Of a stretch of DNA of 64,000 nucleotides, positions 9,306 through 16,960 are shown in pieces. The position numbers were made by a program, and so were the translations under genes. Numbering within the stretch: position 1 is the first letter of the stretch; each line of letters opens with the position of its first letter. The stretch is from Chamaesiphon sp031376885 (GTDB lineage Bacteria; Cyanobacteriota; Cyanobacteriia; Cyanobacteriales; Chamaesiphonaceae). Location: positions 55,375 to 119,374 of the forward strand of contig JANMEL010000301.1 in NCBI GenBank assembly GCA_031376885.1. The letters run 5' to 3'. Below the pieces are notes generated by a model. That model was not told the DNA's origin, made no database searches, and saw nothing but the letters and a program-made list of their open reading frames with translations.

Positions 9306-10445
9306 ATGGATTTACTAGAATACCAAGCCAAAGAATTATTTAGACAAATCGGGATTCCGGTATTACCATCTCAGCGGATCGATCGGCCCACGGATCTCAA
9401 AGCTCTCAGAATTCCCTACCCGATCGTGTTAAAATCTCAGGTCAGCGTAGGTAGTCGGGGCAAAGCTGGGGGGGTAATATTTGTTGGCAATACCATTGAT
9501 GCCATCGCTGCTGCGCGAACAATTTTTAACCTATCGATTTTGGGTGAATATCCTCAGGTATTGCTAGCTGAAGCCAAGTATGATACCAGTCAAGAATTTT
9601 ATCTAGCAGTTGGCATCGACAGGTTGGCTTGTCGTCCGGTATTACTCGGATCGATCGATGGTGGCATGAATATCAATGCCGTGCTCAATCAGATTCAGCA
9701 GGTAGTTGTGTATGAGGAATTTTCTTCCTTTTATGCCCGTCGGCTTGCTCTGAAAATGGGACTCGAAGGCGATCTGATGTTGGCAGTCAGTGATATCATT
9801 GAGAAGATGTACCGCTTGATGCAGTCCCACGATCTGGACTCGATCGAGATCAATCCTTTGGGAGTCGATCGAAATGGTCGAGTGATGGCACTAGATGGCA
9901 AAATTAGCGTCAATCCTGGTGCAGTCGGCAGACATCCACACTCAATTCAGTGGCAAGTGTTAGATCGAGTCACAAATTTACCCAACTCATCCCGTAGCAG
10001 TGGTGAAAATGTAACTTTACCTGCGGCTCCACTGTGGCAACAAAACCCCAAAGTGTTGTCGCCGTTATTTAGCGGGAATGGCAATATCAGTATCCTCTGT
10101 AGTGGGATTGGCTTGGCATTGGCGATATTAGATGGCATCGCCCAAGGTGGTGGAGAGGTTGCTAAATGTGTCGTAGTAGATCCCAGTTGCCTTGAGGAGT
10201 TCCAACTTGCCTTCGCCGCATGTACTTCGCCTGATGTAGACGTTTTGCTGATCGATTTTCTCGGTAGCGATCTCGATCGATGTCAACAGTTATTACAATA
10301 TTTGCCCCACACTCAAAATCTGACAATTATCTGGCGGATCTCAGCCCCCGATCGAGACAAACTAGCGGGCCTACTCCCATTATCCATCAAATTTGTCACC
10401 GATTTCGATCGATCGATCGCTCAGGCACTAGCTAGTTATAAGTAG
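9306..10445 (+). CDS. sucC: Succinate-CoA ligase beta-subunit-like (ATP-grasp) protein
   Basis: 379 residues. The N-terminus is a clear ATP-grasp SucC fold: LLEYQAKELFRQIGIPVLPS, SRGKAGGVIFV at about 49-59, ALKMGLEGDL, and the metal/ATP site IEINPLGVDRNG with LDGKISVNP. The C-terminal ligase domain has drifted: the usual GGGA and NIFGGI signatures read VVVDPS and LIDFLGSD. It is paired with a SucD-like gene 62 bases downstream. The family couples succinyl-CoA hydrolysis to ADP phosphorylation. The fold is clear; whether this pair has the classical activity is open. A C-rich heptamer (CTGACCCCTGACCCCTG, 9283-9299) lies just before the ATG. Confidence 0.75.
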   Translation: MDLLEYQAKELFRQIGIPVLPSQRIDRPTDLKALRIPYPIVLKSQVSVGSRGKAGGVIFVGNTIDAIAAARTIFNLSILGEYPQVLLAEAKYDTSQEFYLAVGIDRLACRPVLLGSIDGGMNINAVLNQIQQVVVYEEFSSFYARRLALKMGLEGDLMLAVSDIIEKMYRLMQSHDLDSIEINPLGVDRNGRVMALDGKISVNPGAVGRHPHSIQWQVLDRVTNLPNSSRSSGENVTLPAAPLWQQNPKVLSPLFSGNGNISILCSGIGLALAILDGIAQGGGEVAKCVVVDPSCLEEFQLAFAACTSPDVDVLLIDFLGSDLDRCQQLLQYLPHTQNLTIIWRISAPDRDKLAGLLPLSIKFVTDFDRSIAQALASYK

Positions 10446-10470
10446 GGTAGGAGGGTGTTATTTCCAAAAT

Positions 10471-10507
10471 CCCCTATCCCCTATCCCCTCACCCCTCACC
10501 CCTCACC
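10471..10507. repeat. C-rich heptamer array abutting the sucD-like start codon
   Basis: CCCCTAT units change to CCCCTCA units and run directly into the ATG at 10508, leaving no recognisable Shine-Dalgarno sequence. The C-rich strand is the sense strand of the downstream gene. Confidence 0.88.
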
Positions 10508-11446
10508 ATGACCATCGATCTCCAACTAGAAAGTCGTGTGCTAATTCAAGGACTTGAGAATCATCATGCGCGATCGGCAATTGAGCGCATGTTAGCATAT
10601 GGTACCAATATTGTGGGCGTTGTGAGTGCGGGGGAAGGGGGCAAAAAATTGTGGGATTTGCCGATATTCGACCTCGTAGAACATGCTCAGACAGAAGTTG
10701 GGCCGATCGATACCAGTCTGATTTTCACCCCCCCCCATGAGGTATTAGATGCCGCCCTCGAAGCGATGGCGGCAGGGATTCCGCAATTATTGATTATCAC
10801 CTTGGGAGTACCTCCCCTTGATGCTGTGCGACTATTGCGTCAAGCGAGCCTGACAAATACCTTGGTGCTGGGTGCGGGAAGTGCGGGAATTATTGTTCCC
10901 GATCGATTATTATTGGGTGTATACCATCCACAGTCATTTAGTCCGGGTAAAATTGCGATCGTCAGTCGCAATCAGAGTTTGACCGCCGAAATTGCCAGTA
11001 GTTTAAATGATGCAAATCTCGGTCAATCGATCGTCATTCATCTGGGTAGCGATCGACTGATTGGCTCCTCCTGTCGTCTCTGGCTGGAATGGCTTCAAAA
11101 TGACCCACTCACAGAAGCGATCGTCCTTGTGGGCGATATTTGCTGGGATTCAGAGGCTTCTACGGCTGCCTATCTCTTGTCTGAGCAAGGTAAACCAGTG
11201 GTGGCTTATCTGGCTGGAGTTCATGCCAATACTCCTCACCCTCTGATAGAAACGGCGATCGTCCTCAGTCATACGCTCTCGAAACCGATCTATGATGCAG
11301 CTACGATCCAACAGCGGATCAAAACTTATCGACGCGCCAAAATTCCCGTCGCCAAAAAAATCTCCCAGATTCCCAATTTACTCAAAAAAATTGCTCACTT
11401 TGATGAGGTGAGGAACACAGACGATTCAATACTAATAGTGCCCTAA
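10508..11446 (+). CDS. sucD: Succinate-CoA ligase alpha-subunit-like (CoA-binding) protein
   Basis: 312 residues. The order of motifs follows SucD: a CoA-binding Rossmann start (SRVLIQGLENHHA, GVVSAGEGGKKLWDLPIFD), FTPPHEVLDAALEAMAAGIP, and a ligase domain with PGKIAIVSRNQSLTAEIAS and PVVAYLAGVHA. Key signatures are altered. The GPNCPG loop reads GAGSAG, SRSGT reads SRNQS, and the phosphohistidine loop GHAGA is missing, with TPHPLIETA in its region. Cyanobacterial homologues are generally divergent, so this may be a lineage trait and not decay. It is transcribed with the sucC-like gene. Confidence 0.7.
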   Translation: MTIDLQLESRVLIQGLENHHARSAIERMLAYGTNIVGVVSAGEGGKKLWDLPIFDLVEHAQTEVGPIDTSLIFTPPHEVLDAALEAMAAGIPQLLIITLGVPPLDAVRLLRQASLTNTLVLGAGSAGIIVPDRLLLGVYHPQSFSPGKIAIVSRNQSLTAEIASSLNDANLGQSIVIHLGSDRLIGSSCRLWLEWLQNDPLTEAIVLVGDICWDSEASTAAYLLSEQGKPVVAYLAGVHANTPHPLIETAIVLSHTLSKPIYDAATIQQRIKTYRRAKIPVAKKISQIPNLLKKIAHFDEVRNTDDSILIVP

Positions 11447-11450
11447 ATGA

Positions 11451-11555
11451 CTACCAAATTCGGCTCATGCTCAATTTGAAACCCGGCATAACTTCATTAC
11501 AGTCGATTGAAGCTGGAGATTCTAACACCTGTTTAGGAGCTGCGACGGCTGTCAT
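11451..11555 (-). pseudogene. Internally deleted miniature of a Uma2-family gene
   Basis: A 34-codon frame from the ATG at 11555 to the TAG at 11451. It starts MTAVAAPKQ, like the N-terminus of the full Uma2 protein at 56720-57406 (MTIATAPAAQ). It then passes straight into ESPASIDCNEVMPGF and ends SMSRIW. The full protein ends APTSVDCSELMVGF and DMNRIW. About 190 internal codons are missing, yet the frame is kept. It is read as a deletion remnant, though a short peptide could still be made. Confidence 0.65.
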
Positions 11556-11615
11556 AAAAACCTTCAAACGCTGATGAGGGCTAGGTGATGTTATTTCTAT
11601 GATATCATTAGCTGG

Positions 11616-12641
11616 CTAATCGGGGACGATCGCGACTTTGATCGCCTGACGATTTTTCATATCCTCAAAAGTTTGGGCTAGATCTTTGAGCGATCGACGA
11701 TCGCTAATCAGGAGATCGAAAGGAATTGTTTTGCTAGCAATGAGTGCTAGGGCGGCACGGACATATTTGGGGGTATTATGAAAAACGCCTTTGAGCGTCA
11801 GTTCCCCATAGTGAAGCCTGTCGGTATTGACAGAAATAGTGGTATCTTTGGGACAGCCGCCAAAAAGATTGATAGTTGCACCCTGACGACCGCACTCGAT
11901 CGCGGTTTCCCAGACGCTCGGTACTCCTGTGGCTTCGATGACGATATCCGCACCCCAGCCGTCGGTAACACCTTTGACTGTATCGTAGATATCCACCTGA
12001 TGATAATTCCAGGTTCTAGCCGCGCCTAGTTGCTCCCCTACGGCTAAACGGCGATCGTTGCCGCCAAAGAGCCACACCGATTTGCATTGAGTCGCCATGA
12101 CTGCGACAAACATCAATCCGATCGCCCCGTCGCCAATCACGACTACCCTAGAATCAGCATCAAAATTGCTCCGCGCGATGCCATGCAAAACACAGGCTAA
12201 CGGCTCTGTCATCGCCGCCAGCTCCATATCCAAATCGTCGGGGATTGAGAGTAGATTATGTTTGACGATCGGTGCAGGAATCCGCAGATATTCAGCAAAG
12301 GTACCATTATTCCAGGTAATATTCGGACAAAGTGAATATTCCTGACGTTGACAAAAGAAGCAATCCATGCAGGGTGCAGAATTATTCGCTACCACTCGAT
12401 CGCCGATTTTCCAATCTGCCACACCATCCCCAAGGGCAATAATCCGCCCCGCACCTTCATGTCCGAATAAAGTTGGCGGTTTGAGCATCTTAGCATGTCC
12501 GCCACGTCGCCAGACCTTGAGATCGGTACCGCAGGTGGTTGCGGCTAGTACTTCGATGACCACCTCTCCCGCCGCAGGGAAGGGTGGCTCGATCGTTTCG
12601 AGGCGAAGATCTTCTTGACCATAAAGGAGGGCTGCTAGCAC
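11616..12641 (-). CDS. Zinc-dependent medium-chain alcohol/polyol dehydrogenase
   Basis: 341 residues. The catalytic zinc ligands are Cys37 (TTCGTDLKVW) and His61-Glu62 (GHEGAGRI). The structural zinc is held by Cys91, Cys94, Cys97 and Cys105 (CMDCFFCQRQEYSLC). A Rossmann NAD(P) site follows (VVIGDGAIGLMF), then DIVIEATG. The pattern fits the sorbitol/threonine/L-iditol dehydrogenase branch, and the substrate cannot be read from sequence. It is a single gene on the minus strand, convergent with the sucD-like gene. Confidence 0.85.
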   Translation of the reverse strand: MLAALLYGQEDLRLETIEPPFPAAGEVVIEVLAATTCGTDLKVWRRGGHAKMLKPPTLFGHEGAGRIIALGDGVADWKIGDRVVANNSAPCMDCFFCQRQEYSLCPNITWNNGTFAEYLRIPAPIVKHNLLSIPDDLDMELAAMTEPLACVLHGIARSNFDADSRVVVIGDGAIGLMFVAVMATQCKSVWLFGGNDRRLAVGEQLGAARTWNYHQVDIYDTVKGVTDGWGADIVIEATGVPSVWETAIECGRQGATINLFGGCPKDTTISVNTDRLHYGELTLKGVFHNTPKYVRAALALIASKTIPFDLLISDRRSLKDLAQTFEDMKNRQAIKVAIVPD

Positions 12642-12858
12642 GCAAATACCTGTTAAAATAGAGGCTGACTTGATATTCTTTCAAGTATAGGCAAAGATGC
12701 GATCGAAAATGTAGCTAGTTTTTTGTCTCGATTGAATCAAAGAGTTGAAAGCAGGATATAATATAGGGTTTCTGGTTGACAACTGCCGATCGACTGTTGA
12801 CATCAGCGATATCGATCGACAACTCTCATGACCCCCCGCACTTATTCAGCAATTATTT

Positions 12859-13308
12859 ATGAATGATAAAATAGTAGAAGATCCCAAGCTAGTGATAGTC
12901 TATTTTGCCAGCGGCACCGTGCAGTGGGTGAAGTCTGGCAGTACCAACCAATGGGCTAGAGAAGGTGGGAAGGTACACAAATTTTTTGAAAGTAGGGTTT
13001 ATCAGAATTCTGAGGGCAAGAAGGTTAAAATCAAACAGCATTTTAAGCTGTTGAATACAGTATTTATGGATGTGGAAACGGGCGCGTTTTTGGATACCTT
13101 TCGTGAAGATTTGCTTCAATTAGTCCCAGATCCCCATGAAGTTCCCCAGCATTGTAAGTGGTGGGATGTTGACTGGGTTTGTCCGATCGTTTTTGAGCCA
13201 AAACCAGAGCGAAAACCAAAACCTGCCGCCAACAGCCCCATTCGCGAATCAAGTTCGATCGACGGTGTAGCCACCGAAACCAAACCCGCACCACCAATTA
13301 GAAGATAA
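12859..13308 (+). CDS. Hypothetical soluble protein
   Basis: 149 residues with no recognised domain. The first 115 residues look folded (VIVYFASGTVQWVKSGSTNQ, then a basic strand-rich region and CKWWDVDWVCPIVF). The last 35 are Pro/Lys/Ser-rich and probably disordered. There is no signal peptide or membrane segment. A DNA repeat (ATTGATA heptamers) starts 6 bases after the stop. It stands alone between an ADH gene and a convergent membrane protein gene. Confidence 0.55.
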   Translation: MNDKIVEDPKLVIVYFASGTVQWVKSGSTNQWAREGGKVHKFFESRVYQNSEGKKVKIKQHFKLLNTVFMDVETGAFLDTFREDLLQLVPDPHEVPQHCKWWDVDWVCPIVFEPKPERKPKPAANSPIRESSSIDGVATETKPAPPIRR

Positions 13309-13313
13309 TTGTC

Positions 13314-13347
13314 AATTGATAATTGATAATTGATAATTGATAATTGA
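13314..13347. repeat. ATTGATA heptamer repeat
   Basis: About four ATTGATA units directly follow the stop codon at 13308. This is an AT-rich example of the 7-bp period seen in the G/C-rich arrays. Confidence 0.8.
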
Positions 13348-13376
13348 ATGGGGGATGGTTTATGTCTATTATCGCT

Positions 13377-13453
13377 ACCCCCTATCCCCTATCCCCTACC
13401 CCCTATCCCCTACCCCCTACCCCCTATCCCCTACCCCCTATCCCCTATCCCCT
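13377..13453. repeat. CCCCTAT/CCCCTAC heptamer array
   Basis: About eleven units end 3 bases before the stop codon of the minus-strand gene at 13457. On that gene's sense strand it reads GGGGATA/GGGGGTA directly after the TAG. Confidence 0.9.
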
Positions 13454-13456
13454 AAC

Positions 13457-15346
13457 CTACCTTTGAGGTTTGTAGTTTTGAATTTGTTTGCCATCGGCAC
13501 CATAGACAGCGATCGGTAGTTGGGCATTTTCACTAATTGTTTGGAGGGCATCACCGAGGGTATTAACATGACTGAGAATGCCCATTTTAGCTGTGCCATT
13601 AGCTCCAGCTACTGCTGTTTTGGCTCTAGTCATCACCGTATTGCTGTAGAGCGGCGTGAAGCGAACAACAATCCCTTTGGCTGTCACTGTATAGGTGCAA
13701 ATTTGGGGATTGCCCGCACAAGTACTTTGGAGATCTTTGGTTGACAGGGCAATTCTTTCGTTAACTTTGAGCTGCTCTTCTGCCCGTTGAAAGCTTTTGG
13801 TATACTCAAAGACTAGGGGTTTGGCGCGATCGTAAACCGTGCTAGTTTCGGGAATGTTTTGAATTGCTACTACCGCCTGATTCCATCGATTGACGGCGAT
13901 GAGGGGGCGATTATTTTTGTCGGCTAATTTGGCTTCAGTGGCAAATTTGACAGCGTTGTTATAATCTTGAGTAGCTTTTTCTTCTGTCTGAACTTTTTCG
14001 GTAGCGATCTCGATTTGGGGTCGATCGGTGGTGAGGATTGCTTGGGCTTGGGGATAGGCGATGGTGGTTGATGGAATGCTCGTGAGCTTGGTATTGACTC
14101 GATCCCAGATGGTTTTGACTTTTTGCCATTCGGGGAGAGTTTTGGCGACTGATTGAGCTTGAGTCGCTAGTTGTGAATCGGAGATCGCCGATTTGAGGGC
14201 TTCATCGGCGGCATTTTCAGCACCAATGCGATTTTCGACTTCACCCAATCTGCCCCGATAGTTGGTGAGTTTTTGCTGGGCGAGGGGATATATTTTACTG
14301 GTGGTGGGTACTTTGCCGAGACTGGCGATCGATTCTACCCACATCCGTTTGCTCTCTTGCCATTTTGCTACAGTGATTGGCGCACTTTTGACGAGATTTG
14401 TCGCCGCCCAAGCCTGATTCATCGCCCCAACTGTGATGCCCAAATCTTCAACTGGGGGTTTGGTTGCTTTGAGAGCCGTTTGAGCGGTATCATGGCTGGG
14501 AGACCAAGGGGGAATAGATTCTAGAGTCTCGATACTTTGTTGCAATTTTTTCTGGGCGACGAGGATGTCGTTGCCTGTGGCTTGAGGATTGTTGACTGTG
14601 GCAAATGACGATCGGGCTACCTGAGTCGCGTTATTTAGCTCTGTACAGGCTCCGAAAACGCACGGACGTGTTCCCATATACCCAGCCCCCGAACCGAGGG
14701 CGATCGACCCCACAACGCCCAGAATCGGCAGTAATATTTTACGCTGAGGTTTAGTGACTTTTGGAGGCGGGGGCGCATTGACAACTGAAGGTGCTAGATT
14801 CTCGCTAAATCGATCGGCTTCGATTTTGCTGAGGGCATTTTCGGCTGAACTTTCGAGAGAATCGGTGGAGACAATTTCGCCCAAAATCGCTTCTGATGGC
14901 GAGGCGGTGGAATCATCGATGGCTGAGGCGGCGGGGGTTAATTTCATGGTGGCGATGGGCACAGAATCGCTCCTCAAGGAGGCTCGATCTTGATTGTTGT
15001 TGGTTAATTCTGGTGCGGCTTCCCCTGGGATGACTTTTTTGACGTGGGGATAAACGCGAAAACTTTTTTGACTGTAGGGACGGCGATCGCCTTCAGTTCT
15101 CAGGTATAATTTGACGGGTAGAGGTGTTTTTGGTTCTTCGGCTTGCAAGGCTTGCTCTAATACTTTGAAGATATCAGGAGCATCGATGTCAATGTTCGCC
15201 GGATGTTGGGCGAGCACCAAGAGAGTATCGTTTTTGTAGACGCATTGGATCCGAAAGGGGATAATTCGTTTCAAGTGCGCGTGCAGAGAATTTTGGAGAA
15301 AACTCTCCAAGATTTTGAGGTTATCTAGTCGCATAGCTGGGTACAT
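13457..15346 (-). CDS. Hypothetical membrane protein with long periplasmic helical region
   Basis: 629 residues. The N-terminal 100 residues form a compact domain (FLQNSLHAHLKRIIPFRIQC, LLVLAQHPANIDIDAPDIF) that looks conserved among cyanobacterial membrane proteins. A disordered linker and a proline stretch lead to one membrane segment at about 203-224 (ILLPILGVVGSIALGSGAG). The remaining 400 residues hold repeated helical units (AQTALKATK, ATNLVKSAPITVAKWQESKR, AQSVAKTLPEWQKVKTIWD) with a recurring spacing of W and P, then a short Cys-containing C-terminal domain. No enzyme motif is seen. The start could also be Met5. It is next to an ABC ATPase gene, but 250 bases separate them. Confidence 0.6.
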   Translation of the reverse strand: MYPAMRLDNLKILESFLQNSLHAHLKRIIPFRIQCVYKNDTLLVLAQHPANIDIDAPDIFKVLEQALQAEEPKTPLPVKLYLRTEGDRRPYSQKSFRVYPHVKKVIPGEAAPELTNNNQDRASLRSDSVPIATMKLTPAASAIDDSTASPSEAILGEIVSTDSLESSAENALSKIEADRFSENLAPSVVNAPPPPKVTKPQRKILLPILGVVGSIALGSGAGYMGTRPCVFGACTELNNATQVARSSFATVNNPQATGNDILVAQKKLQQSIETLESIPPWSPSHDTAQTALKATKPPVEDLGITVGAMNQAWAATNLVKSAPITVAKWQESKRMWVESIASLGKVPTTSKIYPLAQQKLTNYRGRLGEVENRIGAENAADEALKSAISDSQLATQAQSVAKTLPEWQKVKTIWDRVNTKLTSIPSTTIAYPQAQAILTTDRPQIEIATEKVQTEEKATQDYNNAVKFATEAKLADKNNRPLIAVNRWNQAVVAIQNIPETSTVYDRAKPLVFEYTKSFQRAEEQLKVNERIALSTKDLQSTCAGNPQICTYTVTAKGIVVRFTPLYSNTVMTRAKTAVAGANGTAKMGILSHVNTLGDALQTISENAQLPIAVYGADGKQIQNYKPQR

Positions 15347-15460
15347 AGGTTAACCGAAATTTACCTTGCAAAACGATTTCGATCTCGAAAAGCTAGGCTG
15401 AGATTTAGCTGGTTGAAATCGCGAGGTTGCTACTCCGATCGACGCACAAATTTTGTTAAT

Positions 15461-15530
15461 GTAGGTTGGGTTGAGAGTAGCCAAACCCAACATTCCTGGG
15501 TTGAGAGTAGCCAAACCCAACCTTGGATCT
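15461..15530. repeat. Tandem pair of GGTTGAGAGTAGCCAAACCC units
   Basis: Two near-identical ~30-bp units, each able to fold as GTTGGGTT ... AACCCAAC. The same GTAGGTTGGGTT family occurs at about 6006, 29585 and 60150. Confidence 0.75.
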
Positions 15531-15598
15531 GCTTATATTTTAGCAGATGGGCAAGGGCAGCAGATCCAGATTAGTTCTACCGCGCCAGGTAGAGATGA

Positions 15599-16852
15599 TT
15601 ATTCTCGCAGAGCTACAGAGGTATCGGGATCGAAGAGATGGATTTTGTCGATCGTCACAGACAACCAAACTTCTTCGCCGACTGCCACCGATCGATCGGG
15701 GGAAACCCTGGCTTGAAGCAAAATATCCGCTCGATCCAAATCTAGGATTTTGACGGCGATATAAGTATCATTCCCCAAAGCTTCCACTGATTCAACAACA
15801 CCATGAAAATTCTTATTTGCTGAGGCACCTAATGTCAGATGTTCGGGGCGAATCCCCAATAACAACGAGCTGCCCTGATAATTCGTCAAGACTGATTCCC
15901 ATTCTACAGGTAAAGTAATCCGAAATTGTTCGTTGCAGAGGATCGATGGTGGTTTGATTTGCATCTCAATTAGATTCATCGGTGGCGAGCCGATAAATTG
16001 AGCGACAAAAATATTGGCGGGGCGATTATAAATATTTAGAGGGGTATCGACTTGTTGAATTTGACCGCGATCCATCACAGCAATGCGATCGCCCATGGTC
16101 ATTGCTTCAGTTTGATCGTGGGTGACATAGATTGTCGTCGTGCCTAATTGACGTTGCAATTTGACAATTTGGGTGCGAGTTTCCGACCGCAATTTAGCAT
16201 CAAGATTGGATAATGGCTCATCCATCAAAAATACTTGTGCATCTCTAGCGATCGCTCTACCCAGTGCCACTCGCTGCTTTTGCCCACCCGATAACTGTTT
16301 TGGAAAGCGACTTAGCAACCCTTCCATTTGGAGCATTTCCGCAACTTGATAAACTTTTTCAGCAATAACTTTTTCCTGTGCTGATACATATCGTAAACCA
16401 CGGGGAAAACCGCGAGTAATTTCGACGAGAAAATTTTTTAATTGAGGTGGTAAACCACCAGTAGATCTTTCATCTGCTAACATGAACGATTTACTGCGCC
16501 GCAATCCAAAAGCAATATTATCATATACCCGCATGTGAGGATATAGAGCGTAACTTTGAAATACCATCGCAATATCCCGCTCCTTGGGTGGCAGCTCGTT
16601 GACTAAAGTATCGCCGATGCGGATATTGCCAGCGGTAATTGTCTCCAAGCCCGCTATTAGGCGCAGGAGGGTACTCTTACCACAGCCAGATGCCCCAACT
16701 AACACCATGAACTCCCCATTCTCTACAGTGAGATTTATCCGTCTGAGTACGCCTTCTGAGGCAGTCGGATCTGCTGTTGTGCCATGACTTTTCCCGTTGG
16801 AATCGCTCTGAGCATAGGTTTTGTAAATATTTTCTAGAACAACTTGTGCCAC
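15599..16852 (-). CDS. Sugar-type (MalK/UgpC-like) ABC transporter ATP-binding protein
   Basis: 417 residues. Walker A GASGCGKST is at 53-61, the Q-loop MVFQSYALYPHM has Gln99, the signature is LSGGQKQR at 187-194, and Walker B VFLMDEPLSNLD is at 207-218. The H-loop is YVTHDQTEAM, and C-terminal TOBE motifs (LLGIRPEHLTLG) are present. This is the ATPase of a carbohydrate-uptake (CUT1) importer. The permease and binding-protein genes are not adjacent, so it may serve several importers, as MsmX/UgpC ATPases do. About 40 extra residues (120-160) are inserted between the Q-loop and the signature. Helical, basic and of unknown role. Confidence 0.88.
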   Translation of the reverse strand: MAQVVLENIYKTYAQSDSNGKSHGTTADPTASEGVLRRINLTVENGEFMVLVGASGCGKSTLLRLIAGLETITAGNIRIGDTLVNELPPKERDIAMVFQSYALYPHMRVYDNIAFGLRRSKSFMLADERSTGGLPPQLKNFLVEITRGFPRGLRYVSAQEKVIAEKVYQVAEMLQMEGLLSRFPKQLSGGQKQRVALGRAIARDAQVFLMDEPLSNLDAKLRSETRTQIVKLQRQLGTTTIYVTHDQTEAMTMGDRIAVMDRGQIQQVDTPLNIYNRPANIFVAQFIGSPPMNLIEMQIKPPSILCNEQFRITLPVEWESVLTNYQGSSLLLGIRPEHLTLGASANKNFHGVVESVEALGNDTYIAVKILDLDRADILLQARVSPDRSVAVGEEVWLSVTIDKIHLFDPDTSVALRE

Positions 16853-16914
16853 AGTAAATCGCTGTCAAAGTCTCGACTCTCTATCTTCCCACACCACGGG
16901 TGGAGATAGGGAAA

Positions 16915-16942
16915 CTCCCCGACTTTTTGCAAGAAGTCGGGG
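16915..16942. repeat. Palindromic repeat (GATCCCCGACTTCT family), copy 2
   Basis: TCCCCGACTTTTTGCAAG... folds back on CTTGCAAGAAGTCGGGGA. It lies just after the hmpF stop on that gene's strand and 63 bases before the ABC ATPase start. Confidence 0.8.
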
Positions 16943-16960
16943 ATGTAATATTTTCTGTGA

